Of a stretch of 64,000 bases of DNA, positions 11,342 to 21,673 are shown in pieces. Within the stretch, counting starts at the first letter, position 1. Every line of letters begins with the position of its first letter. The notes beneath the pieces were generated by a model, which worked only from the letters and a program-made list of their open reading frames with translations, did not search any database and was not told the DNA's origin. The stretch is from Auriscalpium vulgare (lineage: Eukaryota > Basidiomycota > Agaricomycetes > Russulales > Auriscalpiaceae). The stretch covers positions 558,001 through 622,000 of the forward strand of contig JAHBBC010000012.1 in NCBI GenBank assembly GCA_019915015.1, given 5' to 3'. The position numbers and the translations under genes are program-made.

Positions 11342-13924
11342 TCAGACTCCCTTCGGATAGCCAGCACTGGCAGGACCAGCCCCCGATCCGCTCGCAGACT
11401 CCGACCCGCTTGCAGCCTCATCATCGCTGGCCAGGTTGCGCACGGCTTCACGGATCATCGTAGCCACGGCCTCCATCATCGTAGCCACGTCCTCCATCGA
11501 CGAGACAAACGCGCCCCATTTCTCTGGCTGGAAAGGGAGATTTAAGCCATGCGCATGCTTCATGCGTTTGGCGGCTCTAGTTTCCTTAGTCGAATCATCG
11601 ACAGGGATTGGTGACTTAACGCGCTGTAGCCTCACGCCGCGTGCGTGAGTGACGGGCCGAGCTTCAGCAGGGGACTCTGGATTCCTCCGCTTTTTCTCGT
11701 AGCTGTCGGGATCGAACGACATGTGGGAGAAAGCCATCGGCTTCCGTGGCGGCGGCACAACAGGCTTGGCAGGCTGCCCAACGTATGGAATGAAATCCGG
11801 CTCCGGCTCCGTTGGCCCCACGTCGTCAGACTGATGAGGCAGGTTGGGCTCCTCGAGACCCTCGAGGACTTCCTGGAAGGCCCTAACGAAAGCTTCGGCA
11901 GTGACGCTGCTTTTAGAAACTTCAAAGTTAGGCGCATCGGAAAAGAGGAGCGAGTGGAGGGCGCGGGCGAGTCCTCCGAGCTGGCGGCAGTACGGCGTGA
12001 AGGCGTCGAGATAGCGAGTTTCTCTGAGTATATGCTCCTTCCGCATTGCGATTTCGGCGCGACTTTGGCCTGGGTCAGCCAGCTGGTAGAAAGCAGTCGG
12101 ATGATGGGCGTTCCGATACCTCCTCGGCGACAAGCACGTTGAGCAGACGTACAGGAAGATCCAGAAGATGGACTCCAGGTCATGTTTCTTCTGGGGCGGC
12201 ATGTTTGCATCCTTAAGAAGCTCTATTGAGGTGAATACGGGGTATCCCTGCAGCCAAACGTAGGTTAGATGTTGTGCCTTCGCCTTCGTCAATCATTTGG
12301 CCAAACGTACCGACATGGGGCCCTCGGCCACGTCGCTTGAGAGCCGCGGTTCGTTTAGGCAATACTCGACGTCGAGGAGAACGCCTTCGACGTCGAGTCT
12401 GCGGAGGAGGATCTGGCTAGATACGTCCGCATCCATAGCGGCCCCAGCAGTGCTTGCCGCTTGCTCGCCTGCCGACTCCTTCGCCTCCTCTCTCATCCGT
12501 CGCAGGTCCTCCTGGTGCACTTTGAGCCATGCATCGAACGTCTCGTCCAGCACTTGCTCGTACATGGTCGTTGCCAAGGACTCTGAGTCGGCTAGATCCC
12601 GCCCTGCGACGATAGCCAAGTTGCCCAGAAAGATGTCACGATGAGCCATGCCGAGGTTATGGATATTCCCCAGAGCTATGAGGAAGGAGATGAGGATAAG
12701 AGGAAGCAGAGGTGAGAAACGATGACATACTCTGCGTGATATCCATGAGGCACTGGATGAACTCCCGCTGAGAAGTAAACAAGGCGAGCTGGCGGCACAC
12801 CGGTCCAAGCAGCATGCGCTTGTGCACTCTCTTGACGCCCGACCTCTCGTCCTCCGGGCTCTCGGAGGAGGTGTACTTCTCGAGGTCCTTGAAGCCACCG
12901 TCCTCGACTTCTACGACCTCGTTCGCATAAACTCTAAGAGCGCCCTTGATCCCGGAGAGCCAAAGATATTTCAAGGTGATGCCCTCGTCCGTCGGACGGC
13001 TCGCGTCCGTCCACTCGTCCTTCAGGACGTATTGCACCCCGTCGCGCTCTACGAGGGCAACGAAGCAGCCTCGGCCTTGGAGACCCGCGTTGTGCTGGAG
13101 AAATTTGACGAATCTATAATAATGCTTCCCCACGCGGATAGTATCGATGACGCCTGTGTCTCGGCGGTAGGTGATGGAGGGATCGCGTCCGATGGCCACA
13201 TCTGGAGCGAAGAGCATGGTGCCGACCATGTTCACCAGGTTTTCGACGTTCAGGTCGGTCTTGAACTCAGAGCGGCCGCGTCTGTCGTAGTAGTGCACCC
13301 AAGTTTTTGGCCGATGATAGAGTACCCAAGGAAAAAGCGGCGCCCCATTTGAGCACTCATGACAGAGGCAGCTCGATCGAGTAGATATGACGCCGGCTTG
13401 GGTGAACCCGCGGTGATTGTGGTCTCCAGCACGACGTCCACTTGCGACCACCACTGGTAGTCGTGCACAGCGGTGGCGGTGATGTCAGGTTGGTAGGGTG
13501 GGCCACCACGCATGCCCCTCGTCGCTCGCTCCCCCGAACACATGCGCAAGGGAGCTACCTAGCTCAAGATCCGGTCAGTAACGCCGATATACAGGGTGTG
13601 TAAATCACGCACAGCTGTGCCACCCCTGCCCAAGTGACGCCCGATGATTGTACCAATGTGAACCAAGAACCTGGCAAACCCCTTCTCGTCTGCGTCTCTG
13701 TTCATGCGTATCGTCTTCTGCTCTGCGTCCTCGCCTGGAAACGTCTCGGAGGCCGCAAGCAAGAGGTTCAGACTCTTGACCTCGTCGATGATGGCCTGGA
13801 AGAGTGCGGCATCTCCGCCCCAGATGCTATAATGGAGGAATGTGCGCAGGAGTAGCCCATGTTCTCGTAGAAGTGGATATCCAGGGTCTGCTAAAACCAT
13901 CTTGTTGAGGGCGCCCGAAAACAT
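11342..13924 (-). pseudogene. FunK1 fungal-type protein kinase with a frameshift
   Basis: The FunK1 family is a large basidiomycete group of kinase-like proteins of unknown role. Exons read 13924-13613, 13558-12731, 12675-12311 and 12247-11342; the first intron has a clean GTGCGTG donor, TACTGAC branch and CTAG acceptor. The catalytic loop is HRDIFLGN, the metal-binding Asp lies in GVLLDVEYC, and the activation segment SGYPVFTSIELL is in place. Near 13305 the frame breaks: the segment before (GRRFFLGYSIIGQ) and after (WVHYYDRRGRSEF) are normally contiguous, but one base is missing in the AAAAACTTGGG run. Either the gene is recently inactivated or the base is an assembly error. The tail ends in Ser/Ala-rich low complexity. 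Confidence 0.8.
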
Positions 13925-14078
13925 AGCAACGTGGTGTCGAGGAAAGGGAGCGCCGATCGTTAATGTAGTCTCTTCTCAGCAACGACGCGTGACCGGCTCT
14001 CTACGCCACTCGCCACATCCAATTGACAGGCACTGCGACGCTCTCCTCCTACGACCTTAACCTCGCGCCTCGGCCGCT

Positions 14079-15197
14079 ATGGAAGATACCCAACCACCGC
14101 AGAGCTCCTCCCTTACGCTCCTGTCTCCTCCGTCCGAAACGGAGGCCAAATTTTACTACGCCGGCCTGCCCTCTGCCCCAGTTTTGGTCGCTCGCAGCAG
14201 CACCGCTCCCTGGAAGGTACCCACTAGCGTGGAGGAATACCACGAAAATGCCAAGGATGTCAGATATGGCGTGAGCCAAGGCCATCCCGCGCTCAATGAG
14301 GTTTGGGAGACTAGCCTACGTCTCAAGATCATTGCCGCTCTGGAATCGCTGGAGGTGAAATTGACCGGCCTCGACATCGTCCGGATCGGAAAGACCGAGG
14401 AGTATCGGCCCCCCGTCATCCTCTGGATCGGGGTGACCCCCGTATCTCTCTCTGGCAGTGACGGCGTCGTCGCGGCCTTGAAGTGCCGGGAGCTGCTCGT
14501 AGAATCCAATGTCACCGACGTCGACGTCGAGATTCGGGAGGAGGTCGCCCCCCGCCAGTGGCCCTCTTGGGACCCCACATACCCAGATTCCCACGACATA
14601 CCCGCCGTGTTCGCTCTCCCCAGCTGTACCCAATCTACGCAATGGGCTGAGGGATCCGGCAGCTTATTCATTGCCGACGGCTGGAATGCCGAGACGCTCC
14701 TCGTCCCCGCTCGGCACGTCGTCTTCATACCAGACATGAACAAGAACAAGATCTTCGAGCGTAAGAACGAAAGCAAGCGTCGTTAATTTGCCGATGCGGC
14801 GTTCAACAAGTATCTCGACTCTATCAAAAAGGAGATGGGACGCAAGACATGGAACAAAATGGAACAGGAGAAACTCATCAGGGGGTTGGAGGGGAAGGCC
14901 TTGAAGGGAGCAGTCAAGCGGCGCCAGAGGGCCGAGGAGGAGTTGGCCAAGGAGAAGCAGGAGGTTCAAGAGCTCCACATCTTTCACGAGAATGTTTCGA
15001 CTCACAAGACCACCCCGGAGAGCCGCCTTCTGAGCGAAGTCACCTACCCCTCTCCCATCACCTTCGACTACTGGAGCGGCCAGGTTTATACCGAGGACTG
15101 GGCCGCTATCGATCTAGACACCTCCAAAGTTAACTTGAGCAATGTCAACAACAATGTCGTAGACCTCATTACCGACAATATTTCAGCCAGCGAGTGA
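14079..15197 (+). pseudogene. Hypothetical basidiomycete gene with in-frame stop
   Basis: The frame runs 14079-14786, stops at TAA (14784-14786), and continues in the same frame to 15197. Together the halves resemble a family that is abundant in agaricomycetes and uncharacterised: an N-terminal domain, then a protease-like block (SGSLFIADGW, ARHVVFIPDMNKNK), then a charged coiled-coil and TPESRLLSEV...YTEDWAAIDLDTSKV. The expected link between the SKRR end and the FADAAF start is shortened around the stop, and the protein ends early, at NISASE, where I would expect further sequence. It is therefore probably a decayed copy. The start lies 155 bp from the divergent FunK1 start. Confidence 0.6.
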
Positions 15198-15320
15198 TGT
15201 ATACGAGTCGCCCGTATTTATATGCACCATTCGATTGACTCTGCGACGAAATGACATTGTGATTAGCGTATGCGTTATGGACCGACGCGCGATGTGCAGC
15301 GGTTCAGTCTGCTTCCAGGA

Positions 15321-16601
15321 CTATATGGGCCACACCCGAGCCCCCGGATGCCCTTCTGCGGCGATCGGTGTTTCCACGCAGCGCCTCCTCAAATAATTAT
15401 ACGCGGCGTCCACTAACGAGTTCGCTTGGACCGCACGGTCGGGGTTGTAGTGGCGCTGGTCGTCCAAAAACTCTGCGCGGACGACAGACTCAGGGTCGGG
15501 AGAAACAGGTCGCGGGTCCGTGCGCACGCCGATGGTTTGGTACAGCGCCGCCGCCAGGAGCCCCGGATCCGCTTCTCGGAGGTCGGGGTGCATGTCCAGG
15601 TGGCGCAGAAGAATCTCTTCCGCCTTCGCTGCGCCAGCCTTCTTGACGTGCGGGAGGCTGTCGCGATGCGGTAATCCCCCTTTGCGCGCTGCGCGCCGGA
15701 ACATGAAGTAGTATGCCGCGCCGACGAGCGACTTTGCCGGCGCCCGACGCGAGTGCAGCGCGGGGTCGCTGAGCTGAGCGTCGAGGAATTCGAGGAGGAT
15801 GACGGTCTCCGGAGGCGGGCATGGGCCGAAGGACTTGAGGCCGAGGGAGTTGTACAGTGCTTGGGCCAGGCGCGTCGGATTGACCTTGGAAAGGTCTGCG
15901 ACTCTGTACACCTGGAGCGCAACTTCCCAGTCCGAGCAACGTTTTGGGACGAGATGACGTGGGGTGGATGGTGCGAGTGGCGGGGAGTGGACGGCGGGCC
16001 GCGAGAGGAAGCTGTAGGCCGCGGCGCTCAAGGATTCAGCGGGGTGGGTGCGATTGGAACTCGAGGGGTACCGCGCTTTGTCCTCAATGTACTCGAGGTA
16101 GATGACGAAGTCGGAGGAAGGGTGTAACTCCGTAGTAGAGAAACCGAGGGCATTGTACAGTGCGATTGTGAGGATTGCGGGGTCAACAACGGACAAGTCG
16201 GCGCGTTCGCGGACGAGACGGAGGAGAGCGACGTCATCCCGAGTAACACTGAGGCTACTGAGGACGGGTTGGGGTTGGGGTCGGGTCTGCGTTTCGAGTT
16301 GGTTGGCCGGATGTGGGTCGGGCGGACGCACCTCGCCCATCGATTGCGACGTGATGGCATCAGTGGCAACATCGATGCAAACTACGGCGGCTTCAGACTG
16401 GCAGGTCTGATCGATTGCATTATATTCGAAAGGACATGCTGCGCCAGTCAATGTGAGAGTGCTGGCCGTTCTCGTGGACTCGGGGGGTAGGTGACAGACC
16501 CGGGACGGACCCTTCTGAAGCGGGTAAGGCAGCTTCTCCTGGGCCTGGGGAGATTGCTGACTTCGGATGGGCGACAAAAGGCGAGAGCGTATGTTGCCCA
16601 T
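15321..16601 (-). CDS. Unrecognised protein with three about 85-residue modules
   Basis: A single exon encodes 426 residues. The ATG at 16601 was chosen; the frame extends upstream only through non-ATG codons. The N-terminus MGNIRSR has Gly at position 2, an N-myristoylation-like context. After a Ser/Pro/Gln-rich linker come three tandem modules, each with a DL-x4-P-x2-L-x3-AL-Y block, an E-F/Y-L/I block about 25 residues later, and a closing A-x-S-L-x2-AAY-x-F/Y-L block; the third closes with DAAYNYLRRR. The pattern looks helical and repeat-like. A TATATATA sequence lies about 55 bp upstream. Related intact or decayed copies occur at 38146-39692, 56500-57160, 52735-52875 and 2662-3048. I do not know this family and assign no function. 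Confidence 0.75.
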   Translation of the reverse strand: MGNIRSRLLSPIRSQQSPQAQEKLPYPLQKGPSRVCHLPPESTRTASTLTLTGAACPFEYNAIDQTCQSEAAVVCIDVATDAITSQSMGEVRPPDPHPANQLETQTRPQPQPVLSSLSVTRDDVALLRLVRERADLSVVDPAILTIALYNALGFSTTELHPSSDFVIYLEYIEDKARYPSSSNRTHPAESLSAAAYSFLSRPAVHSPPLAPSTPRHLVPKRCSDWEVALQVYRVADLSKVNPTRLAQALYNSLGLKSFGPCPPPETVILLEFLDAQLSDPALHSRRAPAKSLVGAAYYFMFRRAARKGGLPHRDSLPHVKKAGAAKAEEILLRHLDMHPDLREADPGLLAAALYQTIGVRTDPRPVSPDPESVVRAEFLDDQRHYNPDRAVQANSLVDAAYNYLRRRCVETPIAAEGHPGARVWPI

Positions 16602-17175
16602 GACAAGCAGGTCCAAGTGAAGGTGGAGAGGATCCTAGGGTTTGCAGTGTATATATATACACAGCCTGGCGGCCCCGCATTGAGGTCATGTGCCTCAGGC
16701 GCGGTCGGTCGAGAGTAGGGTCGAGTGCGCGAACCGCGTTGCCTGGAAGTCCATGACGAAGTCATGTATTACCTGGTATTCGGTAGTTCCTGTAGTCCGG
16801 AATGTCCATGTCGGGCTCGAATCACGACTGTTCGTGAATTGAAGCGCTTAACTCTGCCAGCAGGACCTATGTTTACATGACATAATCAGATGAGACTCGG
16901 TGCGTGATGTCGACAACAACTGGACTATCTTACCTGCTGCTTGACGCGCCGCCCACGCCTCAACGCGGACAAAAGTCACGATGAAAGAGGATGAAAGCCG
17001 TAACGAATTCAGTGCGGCCCCGGGCGACTGCGCCTGTGGAGGAAATCGTCGCGGGTGTTTCAATTCGCACGGCCCCTCAGACACCCCTGATAATCGCCGC
17101 TATTAGCACACTAGATCTAGCGCGCGTTTTCCATCTCCTCCGTCTCCTCCATCTCCTCCAATCAACCAGCCTATC

Positions 17176-18509
17176 ATGTCTCCCTCGACATACCCACTCT
17201 TCTGCCTGGGCAACCCGCTGCTCGACATTCAGGTCACCAATGGCGAGGAGCTGCTGAAAAAGTATGAACTGAAAGCCAACGATGCTATCCTCGCGGAAGA
17301 CAAGCACAATCCCATGTGAGCGCCAGTACACCTTCACCGGCCTCCCTTATCTGGGAGCTGACTGGTGTGCAGTTACGACGAGATTGTGCGCGACCACAAG
17401 GTCACATATGTCGCTGGCGGCGCAGCTCAGAATGCGGCGCGAGGGGCTGCAGTGCGTGGATGAATGTTGCGGCTGATGCCATCGCTGAACGGCGCGCATA
17501 TGCAGTACGTTCTCCCACCGGACTCCGTGGTGTACACCGGGTGTGTCGGCGACGACGAGCTTGCGGAGCAGCTGAAGGCCGCGAACGCCCGGGAGGGCCT
17601 CAAAGATGCGTACCTCGTGAAGGCGGGCGCGAAGACCGGCGCATGTGCGGTCGTCATTACCGGCCACCACAGGTGCGCGATATGTCTGTGTGGCAGTTGC
17701 TGCGTGCTCATCGCCTTGTGCGTGTGCTGCCAGGTCGCTCGTGACCACCCTGCGCGCGGCGGAGAGCTTCGACAAGGCGCACTTATCGTCGCCGGACGTT
17801 GCGCGGCTCATCGAGGGCGCCAAAGTGTTCTACGTCGAGGGCTACTTTCTGACGCACGGCACCGAGTCTGCACTCGAGGTCGCTAAAAAGGCGTCAGACG
17901 CCGGCAAAGTAAGCCGCCTTGTCCTTCCTTGCTGCCTTCGCGCGTGACGCCCGTAGCGTAGGTCTTCGCCATCAACTTGTCTGCGCCTTTCATCCCGCAG
18001 TTCTTCAAGTTGCAGCTCGACCAGGTCTTCTCACACGCAGACATCATCATTGGCAACGAGGCCGAGGCCGCTGCATGGGCGTCCGCCGCGGGCCTCCCGC
18101 CCGACACAACTATCCCCGCCATTGCGGCCGCGCTCGTGCAGCTTCCCAAGTCGAATTCCTCGCGGCCGCGCACCGTCATTATCACGCAGGGTGCGGACCC
18201 GACCGTCGTCGCCAACGGCGCCGACCCCGAGAACGTGAAGACGTTCCCAGTGGACCGCCTCCCGGACGAGAAGATTGTGGACACTAACGGCGCGGGCGAC
18301 GCGTTTGCGGGCGGCTTCCTCGGCGCATTCGTCGCGGGCAAGTCCATCGACGAGGCGGTCCTTGTGGGACACAAGCTCGGTGCGATGAATATCCAATTGG
18401 TGCGTGCTTGAGCTTCGAGTCTGCTTAAACTGGAGCTGATGTTCGGTCGTGCGGTGCATCGTTGCAGGTTGGCCCACAGTATCAGTGGCCAAAGGTGAAT
18501 GTTTTGTAG
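17176..18509 (+). CDS. ADO1: Adenosine kinase
   Basis: Adenosine kinase (PfkB/ribokinase fold) phosphorylates adenosine to AMP in the cytosol for purine salvage and to remove the S-adenosylhomocysteine product adenosine. Six exons: 17176-17315, 17373-17451, 17506-17672, 17734-17908, 17962-18399 and 18468-18509, giving about 346 residues, the usual length. Motifs in order are LGNPLLDIQ at the start, VAGGAAQNAARGAA (substrate lid and PfkB signature 1), and DTNGAGDAFAGGFLGA (PfkB signature 2, with the catalytic Asp and anion hole). It ends in QYQWPKVNVL. The splice phases are all consistent and the gene looks intact. Confidence 0.95.
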
Positions 18510-18874
18510 TTGCCCATATCCCTGTAACGTTAGCATGGCTTGGTCTCCGTCTCGGACCGTCGCATCCCCAGCTCTCAACAGCAGCATGCTCTCTATGTAG
18601 CGTATCACACATTTGCATTTTAACAAGCTTCCTCAGCTTTAGAATAGTCTCATACCAAAGCCCTTGGGTGCTCGAGTCGCTTCCATGCAGTTCGGCACCC
18701 CTGCTGCCGAGAAGGTTTCGGGCGGAGATTGTCGGAGTGTAAAGTGTGTTTTGTTTGTCGTCTCCTGAGCGTTGCCGCCACCGTTCTGCCACCGCCTCGC
18801 CACCGTCTGCCACCGCGCCCGCCCAGCCACCGACGTTCCTGCTTCGGCCAGTCGAGTTACGCGCATAATATATC

Positions 18875-20562
18875 ATGGTCCGTGCTCTGCAGACCAAGTC
18901 CACGGTGAGCGCAAGGTCGAGCACCGCTGCTGCTGCCAGAGAGTTTGTGCGGGTAAGCTGACCCTCCTGTCTTTCGCTCTTTGCCCTGCCTGGTAGCCAG
19001 CAGATGAGGATAGGAAAGAGAGCACCGTGAAGAAGAGAACGCCGACAAAGAAGAAAGTTGAGACTGGCGTGTGGCCATGCAAGATGAACGGCTGCAACAA
19101 GGAGTTTGCTCGTGAGGCTGATCTCAAGCGACATCAGAGGACAACCAAGTTGCATTCGATGCCAGGCTTGTGCGTGACCATGCCATCTCTCAACGCGACC
19201 TTGCTGACCCGTGCCCCGCGCCAGTGCGTGTCCTCAGTGTGAAGCGACATTTACACGGGTACGCCCCGACCCCTTTGTTGTAATCTCTGCCACTGACTGC
19301 CTCCCAGACGGATGCCCTCCGACGCCATCAAAAATCGCGGTATGCAGACGCGTGCTTTCCTCACAGGATCTGGTTCGCTTACACTCTGCAGCCACAATGG
19401 CATTGTCATAGAGCCTGATGGCGACAAGTCCAAGGGTGAAGATGACGAGCCTGCGCCCACAGGTTCCAAGTCTGGCAGCCGCAGCGGCACCCCGGCCTCG
19501 AAGAAAGCGGCCCATTCAAACCAGCCCTCCATGTTCGTCCAGCCCAGCGTCGGCGGCAACGTGCCACCCCCACCGCAAGGCTACTACCGCCAGCAGGGCA
19601 TGAACTCTGGCACGTTGCTATCTACCCTACCCGCAGCACGGCCGCTGACTTGCCCCCCAGAATTCCTCGTCTACGTCGCCCCGCGGCCGCAGAACGGCGC
19701 GGATCCGAACTACCCGCCCCCGGTCGGCGTGCCCACGTCCGCGTCGCGTCTGCAACCGCAGCCCGGTTGGGCACCCGCGCCGCCACCGCCATGGGGCGAG
19801 GGCGCTCACGTGTACCCGCACTTCACGCCGTACTACTACCACCCCGGCATACTCCCGCCGCCCCACGCCATGCTTGGGCAGCCCCCGCCCCCGCCGTCCC
19901 AGCCACCGCAGCCCTCGTCCGCTGGCGAGCAAGCGGGCCCGCAGCGAGCGAAGAACCGCGACGCATCCGGTTCGCCGCACTCGAAGGACGGCGTGGCCTC
20001 GACGAGCGCGCCCGTGATCGATCCCGCGCTTGACGGCGGGAGCAAGCCCGCGCCGACGATGGAGCTCACTAACGCGGCCATGCAGGCCGTGTTCGAGGCG
20101 ACGGCACGCGATGCGGACCGGCTCGTCGAGGAGCACGAGCGCGCGCGCAGGGCGAAGGAGGCAGAGGAGGCCGCGGTCGAGGCAGAGCTTTCCAAGGTAT
20201 CGGATTCGCCGTCGAAGGCGGCGTCGCCACAGAGCTCGTCGGACAGCGTCGGGGATGGAGATGGCGACGGCGACGGCGAAGCGGAACGCGGCGTAGTTGT
20301 GGAAGAGAGGAAGGCGGCGGCGGCGGAGAAGAAGTTGCCGCCGCCGAAGAGGCAACCGTCGATGCAGCACATGCTCACAGAGGACGGTGAGCCGATGCTC
20401 AACCCTGGTAAGTCGTTTCCGTACGATCATCCTCGTGGCGTACTCACCGCGGCATGCACGCCAGCGGAACTGCTAACACAGGTCCGTGGCTCTCAGTCCG
20501 ACAGACTGCCCTCGACGCTGACGCTTACTTAGGAATCGCTTGCCTCGCCTCCGCCCTCATGA
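18875..20562 (+). CDS. C2H2 zinc-finger transcription factor-like protein
   Basis: Seven exons: 18875-18952, 18997-19169, 19225-19258, 19308-19339, 19392-20407, 20465-20481 (17 nt) and 20533-20562, giving about 459 residues. Two C2H2 fingers lie near residues 55-110: CKMNGCNKEFAREADLKRH followed by CPQCEATFTRTDALRRHQ. The second finger is split over three exons. The rest is Pro/Gly/Tyr-rich and disordered, then an acidic/Ser stretch and a short helix with EEHERARRAKEAEEAA. The tail NPAELLTQESLASPPPS needs the 17-nt exon; reading through instead gives an alternative tail ending near 20681. It is likely a nuclear DNA-binding regulator; targets are unknown. Confidence 0.85.
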
Positions 20563-20681
20563 TCAACCCGCCCACGTCACCTGTCTTTCATCATCACTCG
20601 TGTTTGTCGTTTTGCTTTGTCTCGTTCAAGGTAGTACATATCGATATGTGTAGCATTATTATACTGTTGTTTGATGAGTAA

Positions 20682-21673
20682 GTACGTTCTCCCTAATGAT
20701 ATACATCATGACAAGTTTGTAGAATGTTTGTGCGAGTGGAGATGCTTGTGGGTTCTCTTCGGGGGGTCAGTGTTCGAGCTCGACGCCGGGCGCCATGACC
20801 ACAGAAGGGGAAGGGGATCCGGAATAGACCAGGGCCGCATCTCTCTTGTAGAGGTGCCTCTAGGTGCCTTCAGGGTAAGTATATTGAAGCGCCCAAAGTC
20901 CAACGCCAGGGCCTCGGAGCCTTCTGCAATCGCGATACCCGAGAGCAGAGGCTATTCAGAAAAAGCAAGCTCGGTACGCTTCGGTACGGTACCGTCGCCT
21001 ATCATATATCTAGATCAGTACTGCGCCGTCAGCGCAGCGGATTGGAGCCATTGAATCAAGTGCCAGCGAATGCCTCATGTCAAATTGGCAAGTTACGACG
21101 AGGGCAGCCGCAACGGTTCCGACGTCGTGATACATACTTATACTTGCGAGATAGTAGAGCAGTCACTCCAACGCAAGTACGTACTATACGTTACACCGAA
21201 GGACTCAGCGCTCAGCAGTGACTCAGCGCTCGTGTACGCGTAATCTCGACCCTTCAAGCTTCAACTAGTTTCAGGCTGATAGCCGGACCGGAGACTCGGA
21301 GACTCGACTCGGAGGAGACTCGCCGCACGAATGAAGGTCACTGCGCAGTCGCGGATGTCGGCGTCTTCAAACCGATCATCACGCCAATCACGAGGATAGA
21401 TCTCACAGTCACAAGCGGATAGCGTAGCGGTACATCTATTTGAGCAGTGATAAAAGTTTCCCAAAAACGATAGTGACATGTAGTAACCAGTGAAACCGAG
21501 CGCGAAGTGCGAGCCAAGACTCCAAAAGCCGAACAAAGGAAGGTGAGGTCAAAGAATGGAGCTGCCGATGGTAGTGATTGTTAATTATGTTATAAAGTAA
21601 ACAGGTCCAATGAAGAGTCCGTGAATGAAGGATTGGAGGAACGAAACCCTCAATAGGGATGTACTAGGGTAGA
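20682..21673. other. Intergenic region between zinc-finger gene and laccase 2
   Basis: About 1 kb with no supported gene. A 91-residue minus-strand open frame (21261-21536) has no recognisable features. Short direct repeats of GACTCAGCGCTC occur near 21203-21233. Confidence 0.4.

Noticed and set aside
11080..11463. Open frame of 127 residues rich in Arg and Glu (+), and matching Ser/Arg frames (-)
   Set aside because: The composition comes from a simple ACGAGAAC-type repeat and the antisense of the FunK1 3' end; no start context, splice sites or motif.
18031..19155. 374-residue minus-strand open frame
   Set aside because: It lies antisense to the last exons of adenosine kinase and the zinc-finger gene, which have strong family and splice support.
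19627..20430. 267-residue minus-strand open frame
   Set aside because: Antisense shadow of the GC-rich fifth exon of the zinc-finger gene; Arg/Leu-rich composition typical of such shadows.
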